Positions 8,695-17,302 of a stretch of DNA of 64,000 nt are shown here, one piece after another. Position 1 is the stretch's first letter. Each line of letters starts with the position of its first letter. Both the position numbers and the translations under genes were made by a program. The stretch covers positions 4,955,501 to 5,019,500 of the forward strand of contig NZ_CP119075.1 of assembly GCF_029023725.1 (NCBI RefSeq). Reading direction: 5' to 3'. The DNA comes from Synoicihabitans lomoniglobus. GTDB lineage: Bacteria > Verrucomicrobiota > Verrucomicrobiia > Opitutales > Opitutaceae. The notes under the pieces were generated by a model. It was not told the DNA's origin and searched no databases. It saw only the letters and a list, made by a program, of their open reading frames with translations.

Positions 8695-11600
8695 ATGCCA
8701 CCTCGTCGCAACCAAATCCACGTCCGTGCCGTGCGCACCCCCGAAGCGATTCTCGCGCTGCGGCTGCGCCTAGATTCCTTTCCCGAAGAAGCCCGTGAGG
8801 ACGGATTTGACTACTTCAAAGACGGCGCCGTGCGCTCGGTCGCCTCTGCGGCCGACCACCTGGTGAGCGCCACCGTCGCGCACGACACGCCGCGCACCGT
8901 CACCCTCTTTTTCACCCGCGGGGATTGGTCCACCCGGTGCACGTGCCGCGCCCACAAAGACTGCAAACACGCCTACGCCGCCGGTCAGGCGTGGATTGCC
9001 GCCGTGGAAGCCGGTCAGCCCGATGGCCGCGATCCCGCCGAGATCGTGCCCACGACCGAGTCCAAGCTGGCCGCCAAGCTCCAGCCCGCCGGCGACCGCG
9101 CCCTCGATGCCGAGTTGGGGCGCTGGCTGCGCGCCCTGCCGGAATCCACCCAACCCGCTCTGTCCGCCGGGGAGGCTTTGTTTGCCGAGGTGCATGACCT
9201 GCGAGTGCGACTCGACCCGCTGGGCAATTGGATGTTCGAAGCCCAGGCCGCTGCCGGCAAACCCTGGAAAACTCCCACCAAGAAATGGCTCACGCAACTC
9301 TCGCAGTTGCGTCCCGCGGATCTCGAGTTTCTGCCCCCGCCGCGGGCCGCGCTGGCCACGGCCCTCGGGGCCGAATTCCGGCTCAGTCCCCTCGGCCTCA
9401 ATCCGCGCCAACCGCTGCCGCTCGACGCCGTCGGCGGTCTCCTCCGCAGTCAGGCGGTCCGCCCCGCCCTCGCTCTCGCCGACGGGAGCCCGCTGATCAT
9501 CCAACCCGAAGCGCTCGTTCCCGAGGCCACCGTGAGCGCAGATGTCGCCGACCGCTTTGATCTTCACCTGGTCACGCCCGACGGCGAACCGGCCGATACC
9601 GCGCGCCTCGTCGCCGAGCAACCCGAACCACTTTACCAATTTCACGGCGAGCTTTGGCGCGGTCCGCCGCCGCCCCCATCCGAGCGCCTGCCCGTCGCCG
9701 CCTTGAGCGACGCTCGCCTCCTGCCGCGTTTGCGGGCCATGGGCCTGCGCCTGCCCGAGGGCCACAGCGCCGAACTGCGCACCATCACGCTCAAGCCGCA
9801 CTTGCGATGCTGGCTCTCGCCCTCGATTGACGGACAAGAGCGGGATTTTCACGCCCAACTCACCGCCCGGAGCGAAAACCCTCCGTGCGAGCAGGTGTGG
9901 ACCGACGACGTCGTCGGCTGGACTTGGAATAAAAAAGCCCTGCCCCCTCCGCGAGTTGCCGGTGCCCCCGCCCTCGAGTTTGATTTGTCGCAAGCCGAGG
10001 AGGCCAGCGCCCGCTTCCGCGGTTTCCGGCTGGGCTGGGACGGCTGGGCCGAATCGTGGATGCGCCCGGTCAACGACTTCTTCGCCGAGGAGTTCGTCGA
10101 GTGGCACAGCAACCAATCACCGCAACTCGAGATCGAAGTCTCGCCGGAACTTTCGAGCCTGCTCGGAGCCCCGCTGCAAGCTCACGTCGCCACGTCAATC
10201 GCGCCCGGCACCAAGTCCGAGCAGGACTGGTTTGGCCTCACCGTCGCCCTCAAAGTCGAGGACACCAAACTCAACGCCGAGGAGGTCGCCATGCTCATCA
10301 AGGCGAAGGGCAAATGGGTGCACCTGCCTCGCCAGGGCGGCTGGCGTCGCATCAGCCAGGACGTCGACGTCGCCCCGGAAACCGCCGCCGCCCTCGACAA
10401 ACTGGGCCTCGGTTACGAGGACGTGCTCACGGGCGGACGGTCGCTCAAACACGAGGTGCACGTCCTGCAAATGGCCCTGCAGGCCGAGTCGCTGGCCGAC
10501 CGCGACTCCGTATTCGTTCATTTGTTACAGGATCGAGCCGCCGAGTTGCGCGCCCTGCCGCCGCCACCCGTGCCGACCGGTTTGCAGGCGACACTGCGGC
10601 CCTATCAAATCGAGGGGTTTCACTTCCTCGCCCACCTCTCGGCCCAACGGCTGGGCGGCGTGCTGGCTGATGACATGGGACTCGGTAAAACGGTGCAAAC
10701 CCTCGCGTGGTTGCTCCACTTGTCCGCCCAGAAATCGACCAAGAAAAAATCTCCCTTCCGCGCTCTGATTATATGCCCGAAAAGCGTCATGCACGGCTGG
10801 CTGGTGGAGACGACCCGCTTCGCGCCCGACTTCGGCATCGGGGCATTTGACCCGCTCTCGCGCGCCGCCGCCGTAGCCGAGACCGGTCCGCGCCTGCTCG
10901 TCGCCAACTACACCCAACTGCGGCTCCACGCGGAAACCTTCCGCAGCGTCGACTGGGATGCGGTGGTGCTCGACGAGGGTCAGTTCATCAAAAATCCGCG
11001 CAGTCAGGTTGCTGTCGCCGCCCGCTCCTTACGCGCTCGTCGGCGCGTCATTCTGACCGGCACGCCGATCGAAAACCGACTCTCCGATTTGTGGAGCCTG
11101 TTTGCCTTTGCGCAACCCGGTCTGCTCGGCGATCAAGCGGGCTTTCGTCGCCAATACAACGAAGTCGATCCCGCCTCGCTCGATCGCCTGCACCGCCGCG
11201 TGCAACACTTCCTGCTGCGCCGCACCAAAGCCCAGGCCGCCCCCGATCTGCCGCCGCGCACCGAAGACGAAATCGTGGTCGAACTCGAAGGCGATCAACG
11301 CCGTCTCTACGACGCCGAACTCAAACGCGCCCGGGCCGAACTCCTCGGCATCGAAACCGCCGCCGAGTTGGGCAAGGCACGGTTCAACGTGCTCGCGAGC
11401 CTGCTGCGTTTGCGCCAGATCTGTTGCCACCCCGCGCTCGTGGACCCGACCCACGCCAAGATGCCGAGCGCCAAACTCGAAGCCTTGATCGAGCGCGTCG
11501 AAGAGCTCGCCGAAGAGGGCCACCAAGTCCTCGTGTTCAGCCAGTTTGTGGAGATGCTGCAGATCATCCGCCATCGCCTCGAAGGCGAAGGCATCGGCCA

Positions 11601-11970
11601 TCTCATGCTCACCGGCGCGACCGAAAACCGCGGTGAGTTGGTGGAGCGTTTTCAAAGCGACCCGAGCAAGACCGTCTTCCTGTTGTCGCTCAAAGCGGCG
11701 GGCTTCGGTCTCAACCTCACGGCCGCGAGCTATGCCATTCTCTACGACCCGTGGTGGAACCCGGCCGCCGAAGCGCAGGCCATCGACCGCATTCACCGCA
11801 TTGGCCAGACGAAACCCGTCATCGCCTACCGCCTCATCTCGGACGGCACGGTGGAACAGAAAATTCGCGCCCTCCAACACGACAAAGCCGCCCTCGCCGC
11901 CGCCGTCGTGCAGGAAGACAGCCTCGCCAAAGTCATGGACCTCGACAGCCTCCGCGACGTGCTTTCTTGA
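8695..11970 (+). CDS. SWIM-zinc-finger SNF2-family DNA helicase/ATPase (copy A)
   Basis: A 1091-residue protein. An N-terminal SWIM zinc finger (Cys82-x-Cys84 ... Cys90-Lys-His92) is followed by a long bacterial SNF2-specific region (about 120-600), then the two RecA-like motor domains: Walker A DDMGLGKT (about 658-667), DEGQ in place of the usual DEAH box (about 759), GTPIENR (motif III), and the C-terminal helicase motifs with DPWWNPA and RIHRIGQ (about 1028). Bacterial SWIM/SNF2 proteins are dsDNA translocases that remodel protein-nucleic acid complexes; the cellular role in bacteria is mostly undefined. A paralogue follows directly. The 3' end is nearly identical in DNA to that of the paralogue. 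Confidence 0.92.
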   Translation: MPPRRNQIHVRAVRTPEAILALRLRLDSFPEEAREDGFDYFKDGAVRSVASAADHLVSATVAHDTPRTVTLFFTRGDWSTRCTCRAHKDCKHAYAAGQAWIAAVEAGQPDGRDPAEIVPTTESKLAAKLQPAGDRALDAELGRWLRALPESTQPALSAGEALFAEVHDLRVRLDPLGNWMFEAQAAAGKPWKTPTKKWLTQLSQLRPADLEFLPPPRAALATALGAEFRLSPLGLNPRQPLPLDAVGGLLRSQAVRPALALADGSPLIIQPEALVPEATVSADVADRFDLHLVTPDGEPADTARLVAEQPEPLYQFHGELWRGPPPPPSERLPVAALSDARLLPRLRAMGLRLPEGHSAELRTITLKPHLRCWLSPSIDGQERDFHAQLTARSENPPCEQVWTDDVVGWTWNKKALPPPRVAGAPALEFDLSQAEEASARFRGFRLGWDGWAESWMRPVNDFFAEEFVEWHSNQSPQLEIEVSPELSSLLGAPLQAHVATSIAPGTKSEQDWFGLTVALKVEDTKLNAEEVAMLIKAKGKWVHLPRQGGWRRISQDVDVAPETAAALDKLGLGYEDVLTGGRSLKHEVHVLQMALQAESLADRDSVFVHLLQDRAAELRALPPPPVPTGLQATLRPYQIEGFHFLAHLSAQRLGGVLADDMGLGKTVQTLAWLLHLSAQKSTKKKSPFRALIICPKSVMHGWLVETTRFAPDFGIGAFDPLSRAAAVAETGPRLLVANYTQLRLHAETFRSVDWDAVVLDEGQFIKNPRSQVAVAARSLRARRRVILTGTPIENRLSDLWSLFAFAQPGLLGDQAGFRRQYNEVDPASLDRLHRRVQHFLLRRTKAQAAPDLPPRTEDEIVVELEGDQRRLYDAELKRARAELLGIETAAELGKARFNVLASLLRLRQICCHPALVDPTHAKMPSAKLEALIERVEELAEEGHQVLVFSQFVEMLQIIRHRLEGEGIGHLMLTGATENRGELVERFQSDPSKTVFLLSLKAAGFGLNLTAASYAILYDPWWNPAAEAQAIDRIHRIGQTKPVIAYRLISDGTVEQKIRALQHDKAALAAAVVQEDSLAKVMDLDSLRDVLS
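11866..11963 (+). repeat. Near-identical 3'-end segment shared by the two SNF2 genes (copy 1)
   Basis: These 98 bases match 15699-15796 with only two mismatches, at the two codons of QE in VVQED. The rest of the two genes is far more diverged, so this segment looks recently homogenised. It encodes the C-terminal tail ALQHDKAALAAAV onward to the stop region. Confidence 0.85.
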
Positions 11971-11992
11971 GAAGGCGAATTATCCCTCAGAT

Positions 11993-12016
11993 GTAGGAGC
12001 GAGCTTGCTCGCGATC
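11993..12016. repeat. REP-like palindromic element (GTAGGAGCGAGC type)
   Basis: GTAGGAGC followed by the hairpin GCGAGC-TT-GCTCGC. The same GTAGGAGCG head with a GC hairpin occurs at several other intergenic sites in this window (40586, 49278, 52137 and, as a GTAGGC variant, 16876 and 17175). It resembles the REP elements of pseudomonads (GTGGGAGCGGGCTTGC type). It lies in the 200 bp between the tandem SNF2 genes. Confidence 0.6.
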
Positions 12017-12170
12017 CCCTCGGTCGATGCGCGTCAGCATGAAGAGCGGCGCTGCTGCCTGAGGAAGTTTTCCGGGCAAGAGGTCAGAAATCGCATGACT
12101 GCGCGCCTTCGATTCTTCTAGTTCGTAGGCAAACTCAGGAGATCAACTGACATCGCCTATTCCATCTTCC

Positions 12171-15100
12171 ATGCCCGGATCGAAATCCATTCTTCGTTCA
12201 GAAACCGCACTGGGTGCCCTGATTCTCCACCTGGAACGGGACTACGGCTTCAACACCCGAAAACGAGGCCGGACCTACTTTCGCAACGGTGCCGTGCACC
12301 ATATTTGGGAGGACCACGAAATCCTGACGGGCAGCGTGACCGGATCACACGGTGAACTCTATACCACCACCCTGCATCTCGCGGACGACAAGTGGCACGC
12401 CGATTGCACCTGCCCCGTCGGTGAAAACTGCAAGCATGCGCAAGCCTTGGGACTACAGTGGCTTGAGCAGGATATCGAAATCCAAGCGGAGCGAATGTAT
12501 CCGACCAAACCTCCCGTCGCCCCCGCTCCGGTGAAAAAGCGCAAGAACAGTTTTCGCGAGCATTGGAGCCCTCTTCTTGCCGCGAAAATAGGTCGTGACC
12601 TGACCCGCGACGAAAATCACCTGCTGAGCCAACTCTCCGCGCTATTCCACGATTATCAGAATCTCGGTCGATTGACCCGTTTCGCGCTCAACGAGCATGG
12701 GTTTGCCGCGACATCGATTCCCTACGACTACAACGCTTGGAAGCCTGCGTTCACCGGTTGGTGGTCCGACGAAAATCCGCCCGCCGACCCGTGGGAGCTT
12801 TGGCAGTATATCGCGCTGCACTGGGAACGCGAAGGTCAGCCTATTCCCGAGGCCTTCAGCGGCATGACTGATACGACTGCGGTGAGAGTCCGGATCGACG
12901 AGGTGCTGCAACGCGAGGAACTCGAACAATGGCGGAGATCCTTCACCTCGCGCGCGATCGCCCAATCGGAAACCCCGAAAACCAGCCCACTCCGCGACAC
13001 CTACTCCGATTTGCGCATTCGTTTAAACGCCAGCGGGGAAGCCTTTCTCGAAGGTGCACCTCCCGACGCTAAAGCTTGGCGCGCACCAACCCAAAAGTGG
13101 TTGAAACACCTCGCAACCACTCGTCTCGACGAAATCGAAGCCTACCCGGAACCCGCTCGCAGCGTCGCGCTCACGTTTCGCTTCAACGCTCATTACGACC
13201 GGATCGATCTCGGACGCGGCGGCCAACTCAGCGTCGGCCAGCTATCCACCATACTCCAGCACCCTCACGCAGTTGCTGCCGTGCGTTTGCCCGACGATTC
13301 GCCCTATCAAGTCCAGCCCGATCCCGTCGAGCTGCATGGGCAGCCCGACCCCAAAGACCCCAGTCGACTGCTGTTCACTCGACAGCTGCCCAACGGCCGG
13401 GTCATCCCCACCGATGCCGCTCCATTTGTTCACGCCCCCGACCCGCTCTACCTGATCGACAACCGCGTCTGGCTGGGGCCCGAACGACTGCCCTCCTCCC
13501 GACTCCCGATCTCCGCTCTGTCCGACCCCGGCATCTCAGGTCAACTCAAGCAACTCGGCTTGCGCCTGCCCTCCTCCTTCGAGGCCAAGTTCGTCGACGT
13601 CGAATTGCGGCCCTTTCTGCGGTGTTGGCTCAGCGAGACCGACGCCCACCACGCGTATTCCTCCACCACTTTTCACGTCCAACTCTTCGCTCAGTCTGAT
13701 GACCCGCCCTGCGCCCAACATTGGGCCGGTTTTGAGGGATGGAATTGGACCGCAGACGACCGCCCCCCGACTCCTGCCGCCGACACGCCCCACTACCGGT
13801 TTGACCTCTCCCGAGCCAACGCCGTCAGCGCATGCTTCGGTGAGTTCAAACTCGTCTATGCCTCCCAGTTCAGCTCGTGGATTCGCAACGTCACGGCGGA
13901 CTTCCCCCAACAATTCACGATGTGGCGGGCGAGCCTGCCAGCCGATCTCGTGATTGAAGCCTCCCCCGAACTGCAAGGTCTTCTCGGTGACCCCCTTCGA
14001 GCCCGCGTCACCGCCTCGGTTTCGCCCAGCAAGGGATCCGGTCAGGACTGGTTTGACGTCTCGCTCAAACTGCAACCCGAAGACGTCACCCTCACCGACG
14101 AGGAACTTCGCCTCCTCGTCGCGGCTCGCGGCAAATGGGTGCGACTCCCGCAGCGCGGATGGCAACGCCTCTCCTACGACCCTACCGACAAGGGCGACCT
14201 TGATCCCGCCGTCGAACGCTTGGGTCTCACCCCCGACCCCTCCGATCTGCTCACCTCCCGCGCCCGGCCCGAAACCCATCGCTACCACGCCTTGCAACTG
14301 GCCGGAATCCCGCTCGATGACAAAGCCCTGGCCACTCGCTTGCGCCAGCGGGTGAAAAAGTTGCAGGCCGTCGTCGCTCCTCCCGTCCCCGCCGATCTCA
14401 CCGCCCACCTCCGTCCCTACCAAAAAGAAGGTTATCACTACCTTGTTCATCTCGCGACGCAGGGCCTTGGCGGTATCCTCGCCGACGACATGGGGCTCGG
14501 CAAAACCGTGCAAACCCTAGCGTGGCTGCTCTGGCTGCGTGACCGTCGCCCGACCGGCTCCCCGCCTTTCCGGGTCCTGATCGTATGCCCCAAATCCGTC
14601 GCCCCGAATTGGCAAAATGAAACCGCCCGTTTCACGCCCACACTCACCGCTACCCGCCCAGTCCCCCGCCAGCCCCTGCCCACCGACGCCAACCTGCTGG
14701 TCATCAACTACACTCAGTTGCGCCTTCGCGCCGACGATCTCACCCCCATCGAGTGGGACGCCGTGATTCTCGACGAAGGGCAGAACATCAAAACCCCGAC
14801 CAGCACGACCGCCCGCACCGCCCGCGAACTCCGCGCCCGCCACCGGCTCGTCCTCAGCGGGACGCCGATCGAAAACCGACTGCTCGACCTCTGGAGTCTG
14901 CTCGCTTTCGCTCAACCCGGTCTGCTCGGCACCCAAGCCTCCTTCCAACGCCTCTACCGCGAAAAAGAAGACCCGGCCGGCGCCCGCAGCCGCCTCGCCA
15001 CCCGCGTGCGCCCCTTCATGCTGCGGCGCACCAAGAGCGAAGTCGCACGCGACCTACCCGCCCGCACTGAAGAGGACATCAGCTGCGAACTCGAAGGCCC

Positions 15101-15803
15101 CCAGCGCAAACTCTACGACGCCGAGCTCAAACGCGCCCGCCAACTGCTGCTCAAGGTCAAAACCGCGCGCCAATTCGACGCGGAGCGCTTCAACATTCTT
15201 CAATCCCTCCTGCGCCTTCGCCAGATCTGCTGCGACCCGCGCCTCGTCAGCACCGATACGGCCGCCTCCGCCAGCGTTCGCAAAACCACCGCCACCTCGA
15301 GCGCCAAACTCGAAGCCCTCGTCGACACCCTCGAACCCCTTGTCGCCGAAGGTCACCGCGTCCTCGTGTTCTCCCAGTTTGTCACCATGTTGGAGCTGAT
15401 CCGCGAAGCGCTGGTGGCTCGCCGCATCGGCCATCTGCTGCTCACCGGCCAGACCGAGAATCGTCAGGAACTGGTGGATACGTTTCAAGCGACCGACGGC
15501 CCGCCCGTTTTCCTGCTTTCACTCAAAGCCGCCGGTGCCGGACTCAACCTCACCGCCGCCAGTTACGTCGTGCTCTATGACCCGTGGTGGAACCCGGCGG
15601 TCGAAGCTCAGGCGATCGATCGCACCCACCGTATCGGCCAGACCAACAACGTCATCGCCTACCGCCTCATTGCGAAGGACACCATCGAAGAAAAGATCCG
15701 CGCCCTCCAACACGACAAAGCCGCCCTCGCCGCCGCCGTCGTGCAAGAGGACAGCCTCGCCAAAGTCATGGACCTCGACAGCCTCCGCGACGTGCTGAGT
15801 TGA
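12171..15803 (+). CDS. SWIM-zinc-finger SNF2-family DNA helicase/ATPase (copy B)
   Basis: A 1210-residue paralogue of the preceding gene, on the same strand and 200 bp downstream. SWIM finger Cys79-Thr-Cys81 ... Cys87-Lys-His89; Walker A DDMGLGKT near 771; DEGQ near 867; GTPIENR; DPWWNPA and RTHRIGQ toward the C-terminus. It is about 120 residues longer than copy A, mainly from an insert after the SWIM finger (about 120-260), which includes aromatic-rich stretches such as WWSDENPP. The last 33 residues are identical to copy A. The two may have divided roles or substrates. Tandem duplication is seen in sequence; the functional split is inference. Confidence 0.92.
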   Translation: MPGSKSILRSETALGALILHLERDYGFNTRKRGRTYFRNGAVHHIWEDHEILTGSVTGSHGELYTTTLHLADDKWHADCTCPVGENCKHAQALGLQWLEQDIEIQAERMYPTKPPVAPAPVKKRKNSFREHWSPLLAAKIGRDLTRDENHLLSQLSALFHDYQNLGRLTRFALNEHGFAATSIPYDYNAWKPAFTGWWSDENPPADPWELWQYIALHWEREGQPIPEAFSGMTDTTAVRVRIDEVLQREELEQWRRSFTSRAIAQSETPKTSPLRDTYSDLRIRLNASGEAFLEGAPPDAKAWRAPTQKWLKHLATTRLDEIEAYPEPARSVALTFRFNAHYDRIDLGRGGQLSVGQLSTILQHPHAVAAVRLPDDSPYQVQPDPVELHGQPDPKDPSRLLFTRQLPNGRVIPTDAAPFVHAPDPLYLIDNRVWLGPERLPSSRLPISALSDPGISGQLKQLGLRLPSSFEAKFVDVELRPFLRCWLSETDAHHAYSSTTFHVQLFAQSDDPPCAQHWAGFEGWNWTADDRPPTPAADTPHYRFDLSRANAVSACFGEFKLVYASQFSSWIRNVTADFPQQFTMWRASLPADLVIEASPELQGLLGDPLRARVTASVSPSKGSGQDWFDVSLKLQPEDVTLTDEELRLLVAARGKWVRLPQRGWQRLSYDPTDKGDLDPAVERLGLTPDPSDLLTSRARPETHRYHALQLAGIPLDDKALATRLRQRVKKLQAVVAPPVPADLTAHLRPYQKEGYHYLVHLATQGLGGILADDMGLGKTVQTLAWLLWLRDRRPTGSPPFRVLIVCPKSVAPNWQNETARFTPTLTATRPVPRQPLPTDANLLVINYTQLRLRADDLTPIEWDAVILDEGQNIKTPTSTTARTARELRARHRLVLSGTPIENRLLDLWSLLAFAQPGLLGTQASFQRLYREKEDPAGARSRLATRVRPFMLRRTKSEVARDLPARTEEDISCELEGPQRKLYDAELKRARQLLLKVKTARQFDAERFNILQSLLRLRQICCDPRLVSTDTAASASVRKTTATSSAKLEALVDTLEPLVAEGHRVLVFSQFVTMLELIREALVARRIGHLLLTGQTENRQELVDTFQATDGPPVFLLSLKAAGAGLNLTAASYVVLYDPWWNPAVEAQAIDRTHRIGQTNNVIAYRLIAKDTIEEKIRALQHDKAALAAAVVQEDSLAKVMDLDSLRDVLS
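15699..15796 (+). repeat. Near-identical 3'-end segment shared by the two SNF2 genes (copy 2)
   Basis: Partner of 11866-11963: 96 of 98 bases identical, at a constant offset of 3833 bp. It could act as a substrate for recombination that would delete or duplicate a SNF2 unit. Confidence 0.85.
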
Positions 15804-16212
15804 AGTTGTCGCATTGATCTTTCCCGTCCGACCAAATAGTTGATGACCCATGAATCCGACGCGGATCAATCGACGCCTCGACGAACCCAAGGTCAGCTCA
15901 CCATTCGCAGCGGAGGCGAATCGTGAACAAGGCGAGACGGACAGGGACACGCCCGATCAATGCATGAAGCGAAGAGGCTCCAAATCCGGGCTCAGTTTAC
16001 TTCGAGCTGGTCGGGGCATTTGGCAGGGCCGGAACGATCTTGATGCCCGGGCGATCCGAGAAAAGTTCGCCCGCCATAGAACGGGTTAGGCGATTGGGCA
16101 ATTCCGTATTCAAATAACAATCACGCCACGTGTCTATGAAACTCACCCACTTCGGCACCAGCTATTGTCGAAGTATCGGCAAAGAACCAGTATCACGTAG
16201 TAGCCCGCTTCG
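15804..16212. other. Gene-poor stretch with a possible decayed toxin-antitoxin fragment
   Basis: About 410 bp without a convincing intact gene. A short open frame at 15850-16089 ends in RGIWQGRNDLDARAIREKF, which recalls the C-terminal tail of small antitoxins ('G-x-W-x-x-R-x-D-L' type), but its first 45 residues look unrelated and low in coding character. I regard it as a possible remnant only. No toxin partner is visible. This stretch borders an antitoxin-like ORF at 16213 and the repeat-rich block at 16876-17300, so it probably reflects insertion and decay between the SNF2 and sensor kinase regions. Confidence 0.3.
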
Positions 16213-16392
16213 ATGAACAATCAGATGAACGAACGCATCCGGCTTGAGGGGCGCGGGGGAATTGCCCCTGAAATCGAAACGGCCTGGCAGAGCGAAACGC
16301 GTCACCGCGTCGCGGAAATTCAAAGCGGACAGGCAAAAGGCATTCCACTGGATGAGGCTTTGGCTGAAGCCCGCAAGCGCGTCGGGCTGTGA
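16213..16392 (+). CDS. Putative addiction-module antitoxin-like small protein
   Basis: A 59-residue ORF that begins four codons after an in-frame stop. Its second half, ETAWQSETRHRVAEIQSG followed by AKGIPLDEALAEARKR, closely follows the pattern of the 'putative addiction module component' family (W-x-x-E-x-x-R-x-x-E-x-x-x-G-x-x-K-x-I-P-x-x-E). Family members are about 70-80 residues and start with a helical LSPEER-type segment that is missing here, so this copy seems N-terminally truncated or rearranged. No RelE/ParE toxin frame is detectable next to it. Probably an orphan remnant; it may not be expressed. Confidence 0.45.
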   Translation: MNNQMNERIRLEGRGGIAPEIETAWQSETRHRVAEIQSGQAKGIPLDEALAEARKRVGL

Positions 16393-16480
16393 AGCGTGGC
16401 CGTGAAGGAGATGGAGCGTCCTCCGTCAGCATTCGCGTTCGGGGCTGGCCAAACCATGGCGGACCACCGAAAGAAGCATC

Positions 16481-16813
16481 ATGTCACTTTTAGTAGAAAT
16501 CGGGCCTCAGTTGGAGGCGCTTTGTTTTCGGCTCATGGTCAATGGCGTGCCCGTGCGCGCCGAGGTCGTTGATGAGATTCTCACGGAGGTCGATGAGAGC
16601 GACTCCTACGGCGAACAATTCTACGATCTCGCCGAGACGACCGACTACACCGTCGAGGGCTACGTCGAGGACGACAATCCCACCACCGTCTGGATCACAT
16701 TTGACGGCGATGAGGAGGTCTACGGCCCGATCGAGGCCAAGATCCTCGCCTGGTATCGCCAGAACATCGACCTCAAACCCGAGGACGAGGCTCGCCAGCC
16801 ACCGGAGGACTAG
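16481..16813 (+). CDS. Small acidic protein of unknown function
   Basis: A 110-residue protein, strongly acidic (many Asp/Glu, for example EVDESD and EGYVEDD), with no signal peptide or membrane segment. I do not recognise the family. The composition and the predicted mix of helices and strands fit a small cytosolic protein. The last 12 codons plus the following bases are repeated in degraded form at 17030-17068, showing that the 3' end of this gene has been duplicated. It stands between the antitoxin-like ORF and the repeat block, convergent with the histidine kinase. Confidence 0.6.
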   Translation: MSLLVEIGPQLEALCFRLMVNGVPVRAEVVDEILTEVDESDSYGEQFYDLAETTDYTVEGYVEDDNPTTVWITFDGDEEVYGPIEAKILAWYRQNIDLKPEDEARQPPED

Positions 16814-16875
16814 GCGGGGGGATTCGTGGCCCACCAAGCCACCCAAAAACCAGAACGTGGTAACGACCACGTGAG

Positions 16876-16929
16876 GTAGGCTGCCAGCTGGCTGGCGCGG
16901 TGAAGAGCACTCGCCAGCAGGCGGCCTAC
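16876..16929. repeat. BIME-like paired palindrome (GTAGGC ... GCCTAC)
   Basis: GTAGGCTGCCAGC at one end and GGCGGCCTAC at the other, with internal inverted segments GCCAGCTGGC and CGCCAGCAGGCGG. The bracketing by GTAGGC/GCCTAC matches the element at 17175-17228. This is the organisation of bacterial interspersed mosaic elements, in which two REP units face each other. Confidence 0.55.
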
Positions 16930-16960
16930 ACGACCCCAAGTTAGTCGCACCTCGCGCATA

Positions 16961-17068
16961 ATTTTCGTGCTCTTTCGTGTGATTTCGTGGGCGAAAATAT
17001 GCTCCCGATTACTTAGCGAAGCGCACGTCGAGTATCGCCAGAACGTCGAGCTCAAGCCCGAGGACTAG
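16961..17068. pseudogene. Chimeric relic: duplicated 3' ends of the kinase gene and the acidic-protein gene
   Basis: The left part (16961-17008) matches the sequence just past the histidine kinase stop (17253-17300), sharing CTTTCGTGTGATTTCGTGGG. On the minus strand, 17032-17009 reads LDVRFAK-stop, matching the kinase C-terminus FEVRFAP-stop. On the plus strand, 17030-17068 reads EYRQNVELKPED-stop, matching the end of the acidic protein (WYRQNIDLKPED) and followed by the same GGCGGGATTCGT-GCCCA sequence. So one short block carries degraded 3' ends of both convergent neighbours, placed directly against each other. Confidence 0.55.
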
Positions 17069-17174
17069 GTGGGCGGGATTCGTAGCCCACAAAACCACAC
17101 GAAATCACACGAAAATCTGGGCTATACTGGAGAACCGACCCTACGGTATCCGGTGAGAATCATAACAGGATCGT

Positions 17175-17228
17175 GTAGGCTGCCCGCTTGCGGGCGCTCC
17201 CTTCAGCGCGAGCAAGCTCGCTGCCTAC
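17175..17228. repeat. BIME-like paired REP element
   Basis: GTAGGCTG, then hairpin CCCGC-TTGC-GGG, a short spacer, then hairpin GCGAGC-AA-GCTCGC, then CTGCCTAC. Two REP-like hairpins in opposite orientation flanked by GTAGGC/GCCTAC. The GCGAGC hairpin is the reverse orientation of that in the element at 11993. Confidence 0.65.
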
Positions 17229-17252
17229 TGGGGTGAATTGGAATCATGCACT

Positions 17253-17300
17253 ATGTTTCGTGCCCTTTCGTGTGATTTCGTGGGCCAAAAACGTGGCTCC
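17253..17300. repeat. TTTCGTGTGATTTCGTGGGC intergenic repeat
   Basis: One of two direct copies (other at 16961-17008); an inverted, shorter copy is at about 17090-17115 (ACACGAAATCACACGAAAA). It lies immediately 3' of the histidine kinase gene. Sequences of this kind are scattered between genes in many bacterial genomes; function unknown. It may act in transcript 3' ends, but no clean hairpin with T tract is present. Confidence 0.55.
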
Positions 17301-17302
17301 GT

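Noticed and set aside
8770..10116. 448-codon minus-strand open frame inside the first SNF2 gene
   Set aside because: Antisense shadow of a gene with SWIM and helicase motifs; no motif or start context.
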